Notes under the pieces: generated by a model
The model's database searches: none
The model's input: only the letters and a program-made list of their open reading frames with translations
Told to the model about the DNA's origin: nothing
Shown here: positions 34,108 to 44,291 of the stretch, in pieces
Layout: the number at the start of each line of letters is the position of its first letter
Numbering within the stretch: position 1 is the stretch's first letter
Translations under genes and position numbers: made by a program
Assembly (NCBI GenBank): GCA_022776445.1
Contig: JALFHZ010000039.1
Coordinates: forward strand, 1-47,412
DNA length: 47,412 nt
Source: Lachnospiraceae bacterium
GTDB lineage: Bacteria > Bacillota > Clostridia > Lachnospirales > Lachnospiraceae
Reading direction: 5' to 3'

Positions 34108-35232
34108 ATGCCGCCAATCAATCTGTTGATCAAACCTGCGTCAGGCAACTGCAACCTGCGCTGTGAATATTGTTTTTATTACGATACGATGGAGAAACGG
34201 GAAAAAGCTTCCTACGGATTCATGAGCGAGGAGACGCTGGAAGCAGTGCTCCGCCAGACTCTTTCTTATGCAGAGGGGAGCTGTACGATTGCGTTTCAGG
34301 GTGGAGAGCCGACTTTATGCGGGCTGGATTTCTATCGGAAGGTGATGGAGCTGGAGCAGAAATATAACATCAATCATGTTCGGATTGACAATGCGCTGCA
34401 GACCAACGGTTATGGCCTGGACAGGGAATGGGCGGAATTTTTCCGTGACAATCATTTCCTTGTGGGGGTATCACTGGACGGAGGTCCGAAGCTGCATGAT
34501 TATTACCGGAAGAACCGGAAGGGAGAGGGCAGCTTCTATAAAGTGATGGAGCACGTGGAACTACTTCAAAAGACAGGGGTGGAATTCAATATTCTTACTG
34601 TGGTAAATGGAAGGACCGCACCCCAGATCCGCAGAACCTATGAATTCTATCGAAAGAATCAACTGAATTATCTGCAGTTTATTGCCTGTCTGGACCCGCT
34701 GGGGGAGGAACCGGGCAAGCGGGAATATTCCCTGACGCCGGAAGTCTACGGAAAGTTTCTGATAGACCTGTTTGAACTGTGGTATCAGGATCTTTTGCAG
34801 GGCAGGCAGCCATATATCCGTCAGTTTGAGAATTATATTGCGATCCTGCTGGGACAGGTGCCGGAGGCCTGTGATATGCGGGGCATCTGCGGCATGCAGT
34901 ATGTGGTGGAGGCTGACGGTTCGGTCTATCCCTGTGATTTTTATGTACTGGACGCGTATCGCCTTGGAAACTTTCGTGAGCAAACGGTAGAAGAGATCGA
35001 CCGGGTGAGAGAATCGATCGGGTTCCTGCAGGAGTCTCTTCACAGAGAGGAAGCATGCGGACAGTGCCGCTATGCGTCACTCTGCCGCGGCGGATGCAGA
35101 AGAAACCGGCAGAAGGATGACGGATATCATCAGTATTTCTGCCGGTCTTATCAGATGTTTTTTGATGCGTGTCTTCCGAAACTGGTGGAGATCGCCCGCC
35201 GTGTCAGTACAGGTATGCAGAGACCTGTTTGA
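34108..35232 (+). CDS. Anaerobic sulfatase-maturating enzyme (radical SAM, SPASM)
   Basis: LLIKPASGNCNLRCEYCFYYD, AFQGGEPTLCGLDFY, MQYVVEADGSVYPCDFYVL, ACGQCRYASLCRGGCRR. Confidence 0.95.
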   Translation: MPPINLLIKPASGNCNLRCEYCFYYDTMEKREKASYGFMSEETLEAVLRQTLSYAEGSCTIAFQGGEPTLCGLDFYRKVMELEQKYNINHVRIDNALQTNGYGLDREWAEFFRDNHFLVGVSLDGGPKLHDYYRKNRKGEGSFYKVMEHVELLQKTGVEFNILTVVNGRTAPQIRRTYEFYRKNQLNYLQFIACLDPLGEEPGKREYSLTPEVYGKFLIDLFELWYQDLLQGRQPYIRQFENYIAILLGQVPEACDMRGICGMQYVVEADGSVYPCDFYVLDAYRLGNFREQTVEEIDRVRESIGFLQESLHREEACGQCRYASLCRGGCRRNRQKDDGYHQYFCRSYQMFFDACLPKLVEIARRVSTGMQRPV

Positions 35233-35614
35233 TCACCAGTGCAATAATTTCATTCATATTCAGATTCTCACAGCCTACGACGTGATTGTTGCAGCGATTG
35301 ACGGGCATAAGGATCTTCTGTGCATGGCTGCGCCCTACGGCTGCAGCCATGGTTTCGGTTACTTCACCAAACAGGGCATCTGCGATGACGATGCCGATCG
35401 GTCCGATGATCATATCTGAATCCCGTGCAGCAACGATGACCGGATTCTCTCCGGTGGCGCCATAGTCAGCGCCTGCTTTCATCATGGCAGCTGTCGCAAT
35501 GCTGTTGGTGCCGATCGCGAGCAGCTCCTGCTCCGGAAACTGTTTCTTAAGCTGTTCTATTATGGCTTTCCCCATGCGGCCGCCCTGACCGTCGATAATT
35601 GTTATCTTCTTCAT
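35204..35614 (-). CDS. DUF3842 family protein
   Basis: MKKITIIDGQGGRMGKAIIEQLKKQFPEQELLAIGTNSIATAAMMKAGADYGATGENP. Confidence 0.85.
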   Translation of the reverse strand: MKKITIIDGQGGRMGKAIIEQLKKQFPEQELLAIGTNSIATAAMMKAGADYGATGENPVIVAARDSDMIIGPIGIVIADALFGEVTETMAAAVGRSHAQKILMPVNRCNNHVVGCENLNMNEIIALVIKQVSAYLY

Positions 35615-35752
35615 AACTGTCTCCCTGTGTACAAAATTTGCGGATAAAAATCAGATATAAAGTAGTGTACCATAAATATATTTATTGGAAAAGCAAAAAA
35701 TCAGGTTATATCTGCCATTCCACAATATTATAATTGTAATAGCTACAACCTA

Positions 35753-35781
35753 TTGACTTTAGCATGCCGCTGTGGTAGACT
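35753..35781 (+). promoter_or_regulatory. Candidate promoter of citrate synthase operon
   Basis: TTGACT-N17-TAGACT. Confidence 0.65.
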
Positions 35782-35815
35782 ACACACATTGAGCAGCAAA
35801 AAAGATGCCAAAGGC

Positions 35816-35840
35816 GGCAGCACTTTTATTAAGTGCTGCC
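35816..35840 (+). other. Perfect 10-bp leader hairpin upstream of citrate synthase
   Basis: GGCAGCACTT-TTATT-AAGTGCTGCC followed by ATTTTAATAAAGGAGG. Confidence 0.85.
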
Positions 35841-35864
35841 ATTTTAATAAAGGAGGAGCAGAAG

Positions 35865-37199
35865 ATGGATAATACGTTTATTGCGCAGTCCTATGGAAGA
35901 TCGAGAAATTATACAGACATACCAAGCAATCTTTACAAGGAATACAATGTAAAAAAAGGTCTGAGAAACGAAGACGGCACCGGTGTATGTATTGGTCTGA
36001 CAAGGATTTCGGATGTTGCGGGATATCAGTTTGTGGATGGCAGGAAGGTCAGTGCTCCCGGTGAGCTTTATTACCGCGGTTACCGGATTAATGACCTGGT
36101 GAAAGGAAAGGGCAATTCACATCGTGGATATGAGGAAACCTGTTTCCTCCTGTTGTTTGGATATCTGCCAACCAAGGCGGAACTCCGGCAGTTTTGTGAC
36201 ACGCTGACACAAAACTATGAACTGCCGCCGGAGTTTCTGGAGATGCACATTCTGCGGCAGCCTTCCAGAAATCTGATGAATGCATTACAGCAGTCTGTTC
36301 TGAGTCTGTATGATTATGATCCGTCTCCGGATGATGTGGATCCGTACCGGGTATTGCTGAAAGGCATGAACATTATGGCGAAGCTTCCGTCTCTGCTTTG
36401 CTATGCATACCAGAGTAAGGTACACTGCTATTATCGTGACAGTCTGTTTATCCATTATGCAAGGAAGGACTATTCCATCGCGGAAAATATTCTCTACATG
36501 CTTCGGGAAGACAGGAAGTTTACGGAAAAAGAGGCAGATATGCTGGATGTCCTGCTGATGGTACACGCAGACCACGGCGGCGGCAACAACTCCACATTTA
36601 CGAATGTGGTGATTTCTTCAACGAATACCGATGTTTACTCGGCCATTGTCGGTGCACTTGGATCTCTGAAGGGACCGAGACACGGTGGAGCTAACGTCCG
36701 CTGTTCGGAGATGATGGAGGCGATTACCAGAGAGATCGGTTACGAAGCCAGTGATGATGCGATCCGGGATATCATTCATCGGATTCTGGATAAGGATTTC
36801 TATGATCAGTCCGGACTGGTATACGGACTTGGTCATGCGGTATATACACAGACAGATCCGAGAGCGGAGATTCTGAGAGAATACTGCAGAGAACTGGCAG
36901 AAGAGAAGAACCGGATGCAGAACTTTGAATTTATGGTACGGTTTGAGAATATTGCCAAAGATGAGATTTACAAAATGAAAGGCAAGGAGATTGCTACCAA
37001 TGTGGACTATTACAGCGGATTTGCATATGAGATGCTTGAGATCCCGCGGGATCTGGTAACGCCGCTGTTTGCTCTGAGCCGTACAGTCGGCTGGGTGGCA
37101 CATAATATTGAAAATAAGCTGTATGATGGAAGGATCATGCGTCCGGCTACCAGATATGCAGGTACGATTGAAGAATACAAGAATATGGAGGATAGATAA
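35865..37199 (+). CDS. gltA: Citrate synthase
   Basis: ELYYRGYRINDLVKG, ILMVHADHGGGNNSTFTNVV, GALGSLKGPRHGGAN, GLGHAVYTQTDPRAEIL. SD AGGAGG then ATG at 35865. Confidence 0.93.
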   Translation: MDNTFIAQSYGRSRNYTDIPSNLYKEYNVKKGLRNEDGTGVCIGLTRISDVAGYQFVDGRKVSAPGELYYRGYRINDLVKGKGNSHRGYEETCFLLLFGYLPTKAELRQFCDTLTQNYELPPEFLEMHILRQPSRNLMNALQQSVLSLYDYDPSPDDVDPYRVLLKGMNIMAKLPSLLCYAYQSKVHCYYRDSLFIHYARKDYSIAENILYMLREDRKFTEKEADMLDVLLMVHADHGGGNNSTFTNVVISSTNTDVYSAIVGALGSLKGPRHGGANVRCSEMMEAITREIGYEASDDAIRDIIHRILDKDFYDQSGLVYGLGHAVYTQTDPRAEILREYCRELAEEKNRMQNFEFMVRFENIAKDEIYKMKGKEIATNVDYYSGFAYEMLEIPRDLVTPLFALSRTVGWVAHNIENKLYDGRIMRPATRYAGTIEEYKNMEDR

Positions 37200-37200
37200 G

Positions 37201-38199
37201 ATGGCAACGATAACAGTATTTAAAGGCGACGGTATCGGTCCGGAGATCACGGATGCAGTTCTGGACATTCTGAAAGCTGCAGGAGCAGATCTGGAATTTG
37301 AGGTATTTCGTGTGGGCAATCAGGAATATCTGGAGAACGGAGCTCTGATTCCGGACGCGGCATTTGCTTCTTTTGAGAAGACAAAGGTTCTTTTGAAATC
37401 CCCGATTACAACCCCAATCGGCAAGGGCTTTCGTTCGTTGAATGTGACCATGCGTGAGAAATATGACCTGTATGCCAATATCCGTCCTGCAAAATCCAAT
37501 TCCGCGGTCAAGACCCCGTTCCCGGATGTGGATATTGTTACCTTCCGCGAGAATACGGAGGATCTGTATGTGGGAAAAGAGCGCTGGGTGGATGAGAATA
37601 CCGTCATCGCAGATAAGATCATTACCCGCAGGGCCAGCGAGCGCATTATCCGTGATGCGTTTGAATATGCGGTGAAGCAGGGCAGAAAGAAAGTAACCTG
37701 TGTACATAAGGCAAATATCCTGAAGATGTCTGACGGATTGTTCCTGGATATTTTCAATCAGGTGAAGGCGGAGTATCCGACCATCACGGCTGAGGATAAG
37801 ATTGTAGACGCGGTCTGCATGCAGTTGGTGATGAAGCCGCAGCAGTTCGACGTGATGGTGATGCCGAACCTGTACGGCGACATTGTATCGGATCTGACCA
37901 GCGGTCTGATCGGCGGACTCGGACTTCTGCCGTCCAGTAACCTGGGTAAGGATTATGCCATGTTTGAGGCGGTGCATGGAAGTGCACCGGATATCGCGGG
38001 CAAGGGAATTGCCAATCCAACCGCACTGTTATGGTCTGCATGCATGATGCTGGAGCACCTGCAGCAGAAGGAAACTGCAGCAAAGATCCGCAGGGCTGTA
38101 GACGTGGTTCTGGCAGAAGGCAGGGAAACAACTCCGGATATCGGCGGAACCGGAACCACAGAAGGTTACAAGAATGCGGTGATCGCACATCTGAACTAA
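37201..38199 (+). CDS. icd: Isocitrate dehydrogenase (isocitrate/isopropylmalate DH family)
   Basis: [77 protein letters not shown]. Confidence 0.9.
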   Translation: MATITVFKGDGIGPEITDAVLDILKAAGADLEFEVFRVGNQEYLENGALIPDAAFASFEKTKVLLKSPITTPIGKGFRSLNVTMREKYDLYANIRPAKSNSAVKTPFPDVDIVTFRENTEDLYVGKERWVDENTVIADKIITRRASERIIRDAFEYAVKQGRKKVTCVHKANILKMSDGLFLDIFNQVKAEYPTITAEDKIVDAVCMQLVMKPQQFDVMVMPNLYGDIVSDLTSGLIGGLGLLPSSNLGKDYAMFEAVHGSAPDIAGKGIANPTALLWSACMMLEHLQQKETAAKIRRAVDVVLAEGRETTPDIGGTGTTEGYKNAVIAHLN

Positions 38200-38242
38200 G
38201 AAGAATCGGAATCAGGAAGATTACAGGAAAAGGAGATTACAG

Positions 38243-40546
38243 ATGGTAGAATTATTAAGCGGCGGAGCTTATCTGGTCAATGGAGAAACTCTGGTAACGG
38301 AAGCAGAAGCGGCGGAAGGCAGACTGACTGCCCTGACCGGAAAGGAAACCGATAAAGAGACAGCAAAAAAAGGTACGATCGCTTATTCCATCCTGGAAGC
38401 GCATAATACCTCCGGCAATATGAACAATCTGAAACTGAAATTTGATTCCATGGCATCTCATGATATTACTTTTGTCGGCATCATTCAGACGGCAAAGGCA
38501 TCCGGCATGGAGAAGTTCCCGCTTCCTTATGTGCTGACCAACTGCCACAACTCCCTGTGCGCGGTGGGCGGTACCATCAACGAGGATGACCATGTGTTTG
38601 GTCTCACGGCGGCAAAGCATTACGGCGGTATTTTTGTTCCTCCGCATATTGCAGTCATCCACCAGTACATGAGAGAGATGATGGCAGGCTGCGGCCGCAT
38701 GATTCTTGGCTCTGACAGTCATACCCGCTATGGTGCGCTGGGCACCATGGCGATCGGAGAAGGCGGCGGTGAACTGGTGAAGCAGCTGCTCTGTGACACC
38801 TATGATATCGCATATCCGGGTGTGGTGGCCGTATATCTGGAAGGAAAACCGGCGCCGGGGGTCGGACCGCACGATGTGGCTCTGGCGATTGTCGGCGCAG
38901 TATTCAAAAGCGGCTATGTGAAGAATAAAGTCATGGAGTTTGTGGGCCCGGGTGTGGCTTCCATGGATACGGATTACCGCAACGGCGTGGATGTTATGAC
39001 AACGGAGACGACCTGTCTTTCTTCTGTCTGGAAGACGGATGAAGATACGAAAGCATATCTGGCGCTGCATGGCAGAGCAGAGGCTTATCAGGAACTGAAT
39101 CCGGCAGAGATTGCCTACTATGACGGCGTTGTAAAGGTAGATTTAAGTGCGGTAAAACCGATGATTGCGCTTCCGTTCCATCCGAGCAATACGTATACGA
39201 TCGAGGAACTGAATGCCAATCTGAATGATATTCTCCGTTCAGTGGAGGCTGAGGCGGCAAAGATCAGCGGTAAGAAGGACGGAAGCTTCTCTCTGACTGA
39301 CAAGATCAAAGATGGCGCACTCTGGGTGGATCAGGGTGTCATCGCAGGCTGTGCTGGCGGCAACTACAGCAATGTAATGGAAGCAGCACACATTCTGAAG
39401 GGCAAAAGCTGCGGCAGTGATATTTTCTCTCTGGCAGTTTATCCTTCTTCTCAGCCGGTATTCATCGACCTTGTGAGAAAGGGTGCGATCGCGGATCTGA
39501 TGACGGCCGGTGCTGCTGTGAAGACGGCATTCTGCGGTCCGTGCTTCGGAGCAGGCGATACCCCGTCGAACCATGCACTGAGCATTCGCCACACCACCAG
39601 AAACTTCCCGAACCGGGAAGGCTCCAAACCGGGGGCAGGACAGATGTCCGCCGTTGCACTGATGGATGCAAGATCGATTGCAGCTACTGCGGCAAACGGC
39701 GGCAGACTGACAGCGGCTACCGAGATAGTGGATGATTACACCATTCCGGCTTATGAGTTTGACGATACGGTATATGTGAATCGTGTATATCAGGGCTTCG
39801 GCAAAGCAAAGAAAGAGGAAGCTGTGGTATATGGACCGAATATCAAGGACTGGCCGTCCATGAGTGCTCTGGCAGACAATATTCTCCTGAAGGTCTGCTC
39901 CAGAATTATGGATGATGTTACCACGACGGATGAACTGATTCCGTCCGGTGAGACTTCTTCCTATCGTTCCAACCCGCTTGGCCTGGCGGAATTTACCCTG
40001 TCCAGAAGAGATCCGGCGTATGTCGGCAAGGCGAAGCTGGTAAATGAGGTCGAGAAAGCGAGAACAGCCGGAAAAGCTCTGAGTGATCCGGAGTGGAAGC
40101 AGGTGTTTGACCTGATCCGCACGATTCCGGGCCAGGAAGGTGTGAAGGAAGCGGAAACAGAAATTGGAAGCATGATTTATGCGGTGAAGCCGGGTGACGG
40201 TTCTGCGAGAGAACAGGCGGCAAGCTGCCAGAGGGTGCTGGGAGGACTTGCCAATATCGCAAAAGAGTATGCGACCAAGCGGTATCGCTCAAATGTGATG
40301 AACTGGGGCATGGTACCGTTTTTGATGGATGAAGAACCGCAGTTCGATGTGGATGATTACATTTACGTGCCGGGTATCCGCGCAGCTTTAGACGGGACCA
40401 TGGAACACATACCGGCTTATGTGATCCGCGGCGGCGCAGTAAGTGAGATTGATCTGCACATCGCTGATATGACGAAGGAAGAGAAGGAGATTGTCAAGGC
40501 AGGATGTCTGATCAATTACAACCGGAATCGTCGGAAAGATGCGTAA
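38243..40546 (+). CDS. Aconitate hydratase family protein
   Basis: [81 protein letters not shown]; third in a citrate synthase - ICDH - aconitase cluster. Confidence 0.92.
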   Translation: MVELLSGGAYLVNGETLVTEAEAAEGRLTALTGKETDKETAKKGTIAYSILEAHNTSGNMNNLKLKFDSMASHDITFVGIIQTAKASGMEKFPLPYVLTNCHNSLCAVGGTINEDDHVFGLTAAKHYGGIFVPPHIAVIHQYMREMMAGCGRMILGSDSHTRYGALGTMAIGEGGGELVKQLLCDTYDIAYPGVVAVYLEGKPAPGVGPHDVALAIVGAVFKSGYVKNKVMEFVGPGVASMDTDYRNGVDVMTTETTCLSSVWKTDEDTKAYLALHGRAEAYQELNPAEIAYYDGVVKVDLSAVKPMIALPFHPSNTYTIEELNANLNDILRSVEAEAAKISGKKDGSFSLTDKIKDGALWVDQGVIAGCAGGNYSNVMEAAHILKGKSCGSDIFSLAVYPSSQPVFIDLVRKGAIADLMTAGAAVKTAFCGPCFGAGDTPSNHALSIRHTTRNFPNREGSKPGAGQMSAVALMDARSIAATAANGGRLTAATEIVDDYTIPAYEFDDTVYVNRVYQGFGKAKKEEAVVYGPNIKDWPSMSALADNILLKVCSRIMDDVTTTDELIPSGETSSYRSNPLGLAEFTLSRRDPAYVGKAKLVNEVEKARTAGKALSDPEWKQVFDLIRTIPGQEGVKEAETEIGSMIYAVKPGDGSAREQAASCQRVLGGLANIAKEYATKRYRSNVMNWGMVPFLMDEEPQFDVDDYIYVPGIRAALDGTMEHIPAYVIRGGAVSEIDLHIADMTKEEKEIVKAGCLINYNRNRRKDA

Positions 40547-40550
40547 AAGG

Positions 40551-40580
40551 TTGAGAACCGGTTATGAACTGTGATATAAT
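40551..40580 (+). promoter_or_regulatory. Candidate promoter upstream of DJ-1 gene
   Basis: TTGAGA-N18-TATAAT. Confidence 0.6.
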
Positions 40581-40597
40581 CAAATAGCAGAAAAGCT

Positions 40598-40635
40598 GTC
40601 CGCAGTGTGGGAATGAGCCTCGCTGCGGACTTTTG
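40598..40635 (+). terminator. Hairpin terminator/attenuator between aconitase and DJ-1
   Basis: GTCCGCAG-...-CTGCGGAC-TTTTGTCT, perfect 8-bp stem. Confidence 0.75.
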
Positions 40636-40680
40636 TCTGTTATGTTTAAAGAAAAGACGGATGAAAGTGAGGAATAAAAA

Positions 40681-41232
40681 ATGGCAAAGGTTTATGCGAT
40701 GATTGCAGACGGAACGGAGGAAGTAGAGTGCCTGGCAGTGGTGGATATTCTGAAACGAAGCGGAGTGGAGACGGTGCTGGTTTCTGTGGAGAATACCCGT
40801 GAGATCGTCAGCTCCCATCAGATCCGGATTCAGGCGGATGCGACAGCAGCAGAAACAGATTTTTCTGACGGCGATGCGATTTTCCTGCCGGGCGGTCTGC
40901 CGGGATCGGAGCATCTGTCCGCGTGCAGTTCCCTGATTGCGGCAATTCGTCAGGCTCTTGCAGACGGCAGAAGAGTTGCGGCCATCTGCGCGGCACCGGG
41001 CGTGGTTCTGGGACGCCATGGTTTTCTGGAAGGAAAAACCGCAACCTGTTATCCGGGATTTGAGAAAGAGTTCCAGGGGGCGGAATATACGATGCAGGGC
41101 GTTGTGACCGATGGAAACATTACGACTGCGAGAGGACTGGGATTTGCGATTGATCTGGGGCTGGAGCTGGTGAAACTGCTGGTGAGCGGTGAGGCGGCTG
41201 AGAATACGAAAAAGCAGATTCAGTATTCCTAA
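40681..41232 (+). CDS. DJ-1/PfpI family protein
   Basis: MAKVYAMIADGTEEVECLAVVDILKRSGVE, IFLPGGLPGSEHL, VAAICAAPGVVLGRHGFLEGKTATCYPG. Confidence 0.92.
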   Translation: MAKVYAMIADGTEEVECLAVVDILKRSGVETVLVSVENTREIVSSHQIRIQADATAAETDFSDGDAIFLPGGLPGSEHLSACSSLIAAIRQALADGRRVAAICAAPGVVLGRHGFLEGKTATCYPGFEKEFQGAEYTMQGVVTDGNITTARGLGFAIDLGLELVKLLVSGEAAENTKKQIQYS

Positions 41233-41374
41233 GACGGACAGTGAAAAATAGGATATAAATATTCGTATATACGAAACCAGAACGGATATGTGAAAATGAC
41301 AGAAAAGTGAAAGTGCTTACACGGATTTTTGCAAAAATTTGTACAATTTTTTCCCGATTTTTCAAGAAAAAAAC

Positions 41375-41402
41375 TTTACGGAGCGGAAAAATATGGTATA
41401 CT
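41375..41402 (+). promoter_or_regulatory. Candidate promoter of PPDK gene
   Basis: TTTACG-N16-TATACT. Confidence 0.55.
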
Positions 41403-41537
41403 ATTACCGAATCGTCGGAGGGCTTTTTTCTGTTGCATGAAATTGTCTTTGCTATGGGGACGGAAGCGGAGAAACTGCAGCCAAAGACGAGTGACACAAA
41501 GCGTTGTGTTTGTAACACACATTGAGGAGGAAAACAA

Positions 41538-44165
41538 ATGGCAAAGAAGTGGGTTTATTTATTCACAGAGGGCGATGCCAGCATGAGAAACCTGCTGGGT
41601 GGTAAAGGCGCTAACCTGGCAGAGATGACCAATATCGGTCTCCCGGTTCCGCAGGGCTTCACGATTACAACAGAGGCCTGCACACAGTATTATGAGGATG
41701 GCCGTGAGATCAATGAAGAAATTCAGGCACAGATTAATGAGTATATCGTAAAGATGGAAGAGATCACCGGCAAGAAGTTCGGCGATCTGGAGAATCCGCT
41801 TCTGGTATCCGTACGTTCCGGCGCACGTGCTTCCATGCCTGGTATGATGGACACCATCCTGAATCTGGGTCTGAATGAAGAAGTTGTTAACGTAATTGCT
41901 GAGAAATCAGGCAATGCGCGTTGGGCTTGGGACTGCTACAGAAGATTCATTCAGATGTATTCTGACGTAGTTATGGAAGTCGGTAAGAAGTATTTCGAAG
42001 CTCTGATCGATGAGATGAAAGAGAAGAAAGGCGTTAAGCTTGATGTTGAGCTGAATGCTGAAGATCTGAAAGAGCTGGCTAACCAGTTCAAGGCTGAGTA
42101 CAAAGATAAGATCGGCGAGGACTTCCCGGACGATCCGAAGGTACAGCTGATGGGCGCTATCAAGGCTGTATTCCGTTCCTGGGACAACCCGCGTGCAAAC
42201 GTATATCGTCGTGACAACGATATCCCGTATTCCTGGGGTACCGCTGTAAACGTACAGTCCATGGCATTCGGTAACATGGGTGATGACTGTGGTACCGGTG
42301 TTGCATTTACCCGTGACCCGGCAACCGGTGCTAAGGGCCTGTTCGGTGAGTTCCTGACCAATGCACAGGGCGAGGACGTTGTAGCAGGTGTTCGTACTCC
42401 TATGCACATCAATGAGATGGAAGAGAAATTCCCGGAGGCATTCAAGCAGTTTAAGGAAGTTTGCAAGACTCTGGAAGATCATTACAGAGATATGCAGGAT
42501 ATGGAGTTCACCGTTGAGCACGGTAAACTGTACATGCTGCAGACCCGTAACGGTAAGAGAACCGCTCAGGCTGCTCTGAAGATCGCATGTGATCTGGTTG
42601 ACGAGGGCATGAGAACCGAGAAAGAAGCAGTTGCAATGATCGATCCGCGTAACCTGGATACTCTGCTGCATCCGCAGTTTGACGCAAAGGCTCTGAAGGC
42701 TGCAACCCCGATGGGTAAAGGTCTGGGCGCTTCCCCGGGTGCTGCATGCGGTAAGATCGTATTCAGCGCAGAAGACGCTGTTGAGTGGGCTGAAAGAGGC
42801 GAGAAGGTTGTTCTGGTTCGTCTGGAGACCTCTCCGGAAGATATTACCGGTATGAAGGCTGCACAGGGTATCCTGACCGTTCGTGGCGGTATGACTTCTC
42901 ACGCAGCAGTAGTTGCACGTGGTATGGGTACCTGCTGTGTATCTGGCTGCGGCGATATCAATATGGATGAGGAGAACAAAAAGTTCACTCTGGCAGGCAA
43001 AGAGTTCCATGAGGGAGATCCGATCTCTATCGATGGTACCACCGGTAACATTTACGATGGCATTATCGCAACGGCAGACGCAACCATCGCTGGTGAGTTC
43101 GGCAGAATCATGGCATGGGCTGACAAATACAGAAGACTGAAAGTAAGAACCAACGCGGATACTCCGGCTGACGCTAAGAAGGCAAGAGAGCTGGGTGCAG
43201 AGGGTATCGGTCTTTGCCGTACCGAGCATATGTTCTTCGAGGAGAGCAGAATTGCTGCATTCCGTGAGATGATCTGCGCTGACACCGTAGAAGAGAGAGA
43301 AGCTGCTCTGGACAAGATCCTTCCGTATCAGCAGGGCGACTTCGAAGGTCTGTTCGAGGCTCTGGAGGGCAACCCGGTTACCATTCGTTTCCTGGATCCG
43401 CCGTTACATGAGTTCGTTCCGACTGAGGAAGAGGATATCAAGAAACTGGCTGATGCTCAGGGCAAATCCGTGGAGGATATCAAGGCTATCATCGCTTCTC
43501 TGCATGAGTTCAACCCGATGATGGGCCATCGTGGATGCCGTCTGGCTGTTACCTATCCGGAGATCGCTGTAATGCAGACCAAGGCTGTGATCCGTGCAGC
43601 ACTGAACGTTAAGAAGGCACATCCGGACTGGAATGTAAAACCGGAGATCATGATTCCGCTTGCTTGTGAAGTAAATGAGCTGAAATATGTTAAGAAAGTA
43701 GTTGTTGAAACCGCTGATGCTGAGATCGCTGCTGCAGGCGTTGATCTGGAGTATGAGGTAGGTACCATGATCGAGATCCCGAGAGCAGCTCTGACCGCTG
43801 ATGAGATCGCAAAAGAAGCTGATTTCTTCTGCTTCGGTACCAACGACCTGACTCAGATGACCTTTGGTTTCTCCCGTGATGATGCTGGTAAGTTCCTGAA
43901 CGCTTACTATGATGCGAAGATCTTCGAGAACGATCCGTTCGCAAAACTGGATCAGACCGGCGTTGGCAAACTGATGAAGATGGCAATCGACCTGGGCAGA
44001 CCGGTTAATCCGAAACTGCATGTAGGTATCTGTGGCGAGCACGGCGGAGATCCGTCTTCCGTAGAGTTCTGCCATAAGATTGGCCTGGACTATGTATCCT
44101 GCAGCCCGTTCCGTGTGCCGATCGCAAGACTGGCAGCAGCACAGGCAGCAATTGCTGAGCAGTAA
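41538..44165 (+). CDS. ppdK: Pyruvate, phosphate dikinase
   Basis: GGKGANLAEMTNIGLPVPQGFTITTEAC, LTVRGGMTSHAAVVARGMGTCCVSGCGDI, FGTNDLTQMTFGFSRDDAGKFL; 875 aa. Confidence 0.98.
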   Translation: MAKKWVYLFTEGDASMRNLLGGKGANLAEMTNIGLPVPQGFTITTEACTQYYEDGREINEEIQAQINEYIVKMEEITGKKFGDLENPLLVSVRSGARASMPGMMDTILNLGLNEEVVNVIAEKSGNARWAWDCYRRFIQMYSDVVMEVGKKYFEALIDEMKEKKGVKLDVELNAEDLKELANQFKAEYKDKIGEDFPDDPKVQLMGAIKAVFRSWDNPRANVYRRDNDIPYSWGTAVNVQSMAFGNMGDDCGTGVAFTRDPATGAKGLFGEFLTNAQGEDVVAGVRTPMHINEMEEKFPEAFKQFKEVCKTLEDHYRDMQDMEFTVEHGKLYMLQTRNGKRTAQAALKIACDLVDEGMRTEKEAVAMIDPRNLDTLLHPQFDAKALKAATPMGKGLGASPGAACGKIVFSAEDAVEWAERGEKVVLVRLETSPEDITGMKAAQGILTVRGGMTSHAAVVARGMGTCCVSGCGDINMDEENKKFTLAGKEFHEGDPISIDGTTGNIYDGIIATADATIAGEFGRIMAWADKYRRLKVRTNADTPADAKKARELGAEGIGLCRTEHMFFEESRIAAFREMICADTVEEREAALDKILPYQQGDFEGLFEALEGNPVTIRFLDPPLHEFVPTEEEDIKKLADAQGKSVEDIKAIIASLHEFNPMMGHRGCRLAVTYPEIAVMQTKAVIRAALNVKKAHPDWNVKPEIMIPLACEVNELKYVKKVVVETADAEIAAAGVDLEYEVGTMIEIPRAALTADEIAKEADFFCFGTNDLTQMTFGFSRDDAGKFLNAYYDAKIFENDPFAKLDQTGVGKLMKMAIDLGRPVNPKLHVGICGEHGGDPSSVEFCHKIGLDYVSCSPFRVPIARLAAAQAAIAEQ

Positions 44166-44206
44166 TGATTCTGGAATTTGAAAAATTTTCAGATAGAGTG
44201 TAAAGT

Positions 44207-44252
44207 AAAAAAGAGAGATATTCGATAGAAATACCGGATATCTCTCTTTTTG
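44207..44252. terminator. Bidirectional intrinsic terminator
   Basis: AAAAAAGAGAGATAT...ATATCTCTCTTTTT between convergent PPDK and hydrolase genes. Confidence 0.88.
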
Positions 44253-44291
44253 TGTAGAAAACCATATGTGATGGGAAATCATGAGCAATGT

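Noticed and set aside
35805-35864. Extended citrate synthase N-terminus (MPKAAALLLSAAILIKEEQK)
   Set aside because: This stretch is the leader hairpin; AGGAGG precedes the ATG at 35865.
41488-41499. acgagtgacaca in the PPDK leader as another LacI#2 operator
   Set aside because: Only the right half matches and there is no palindromic left half.
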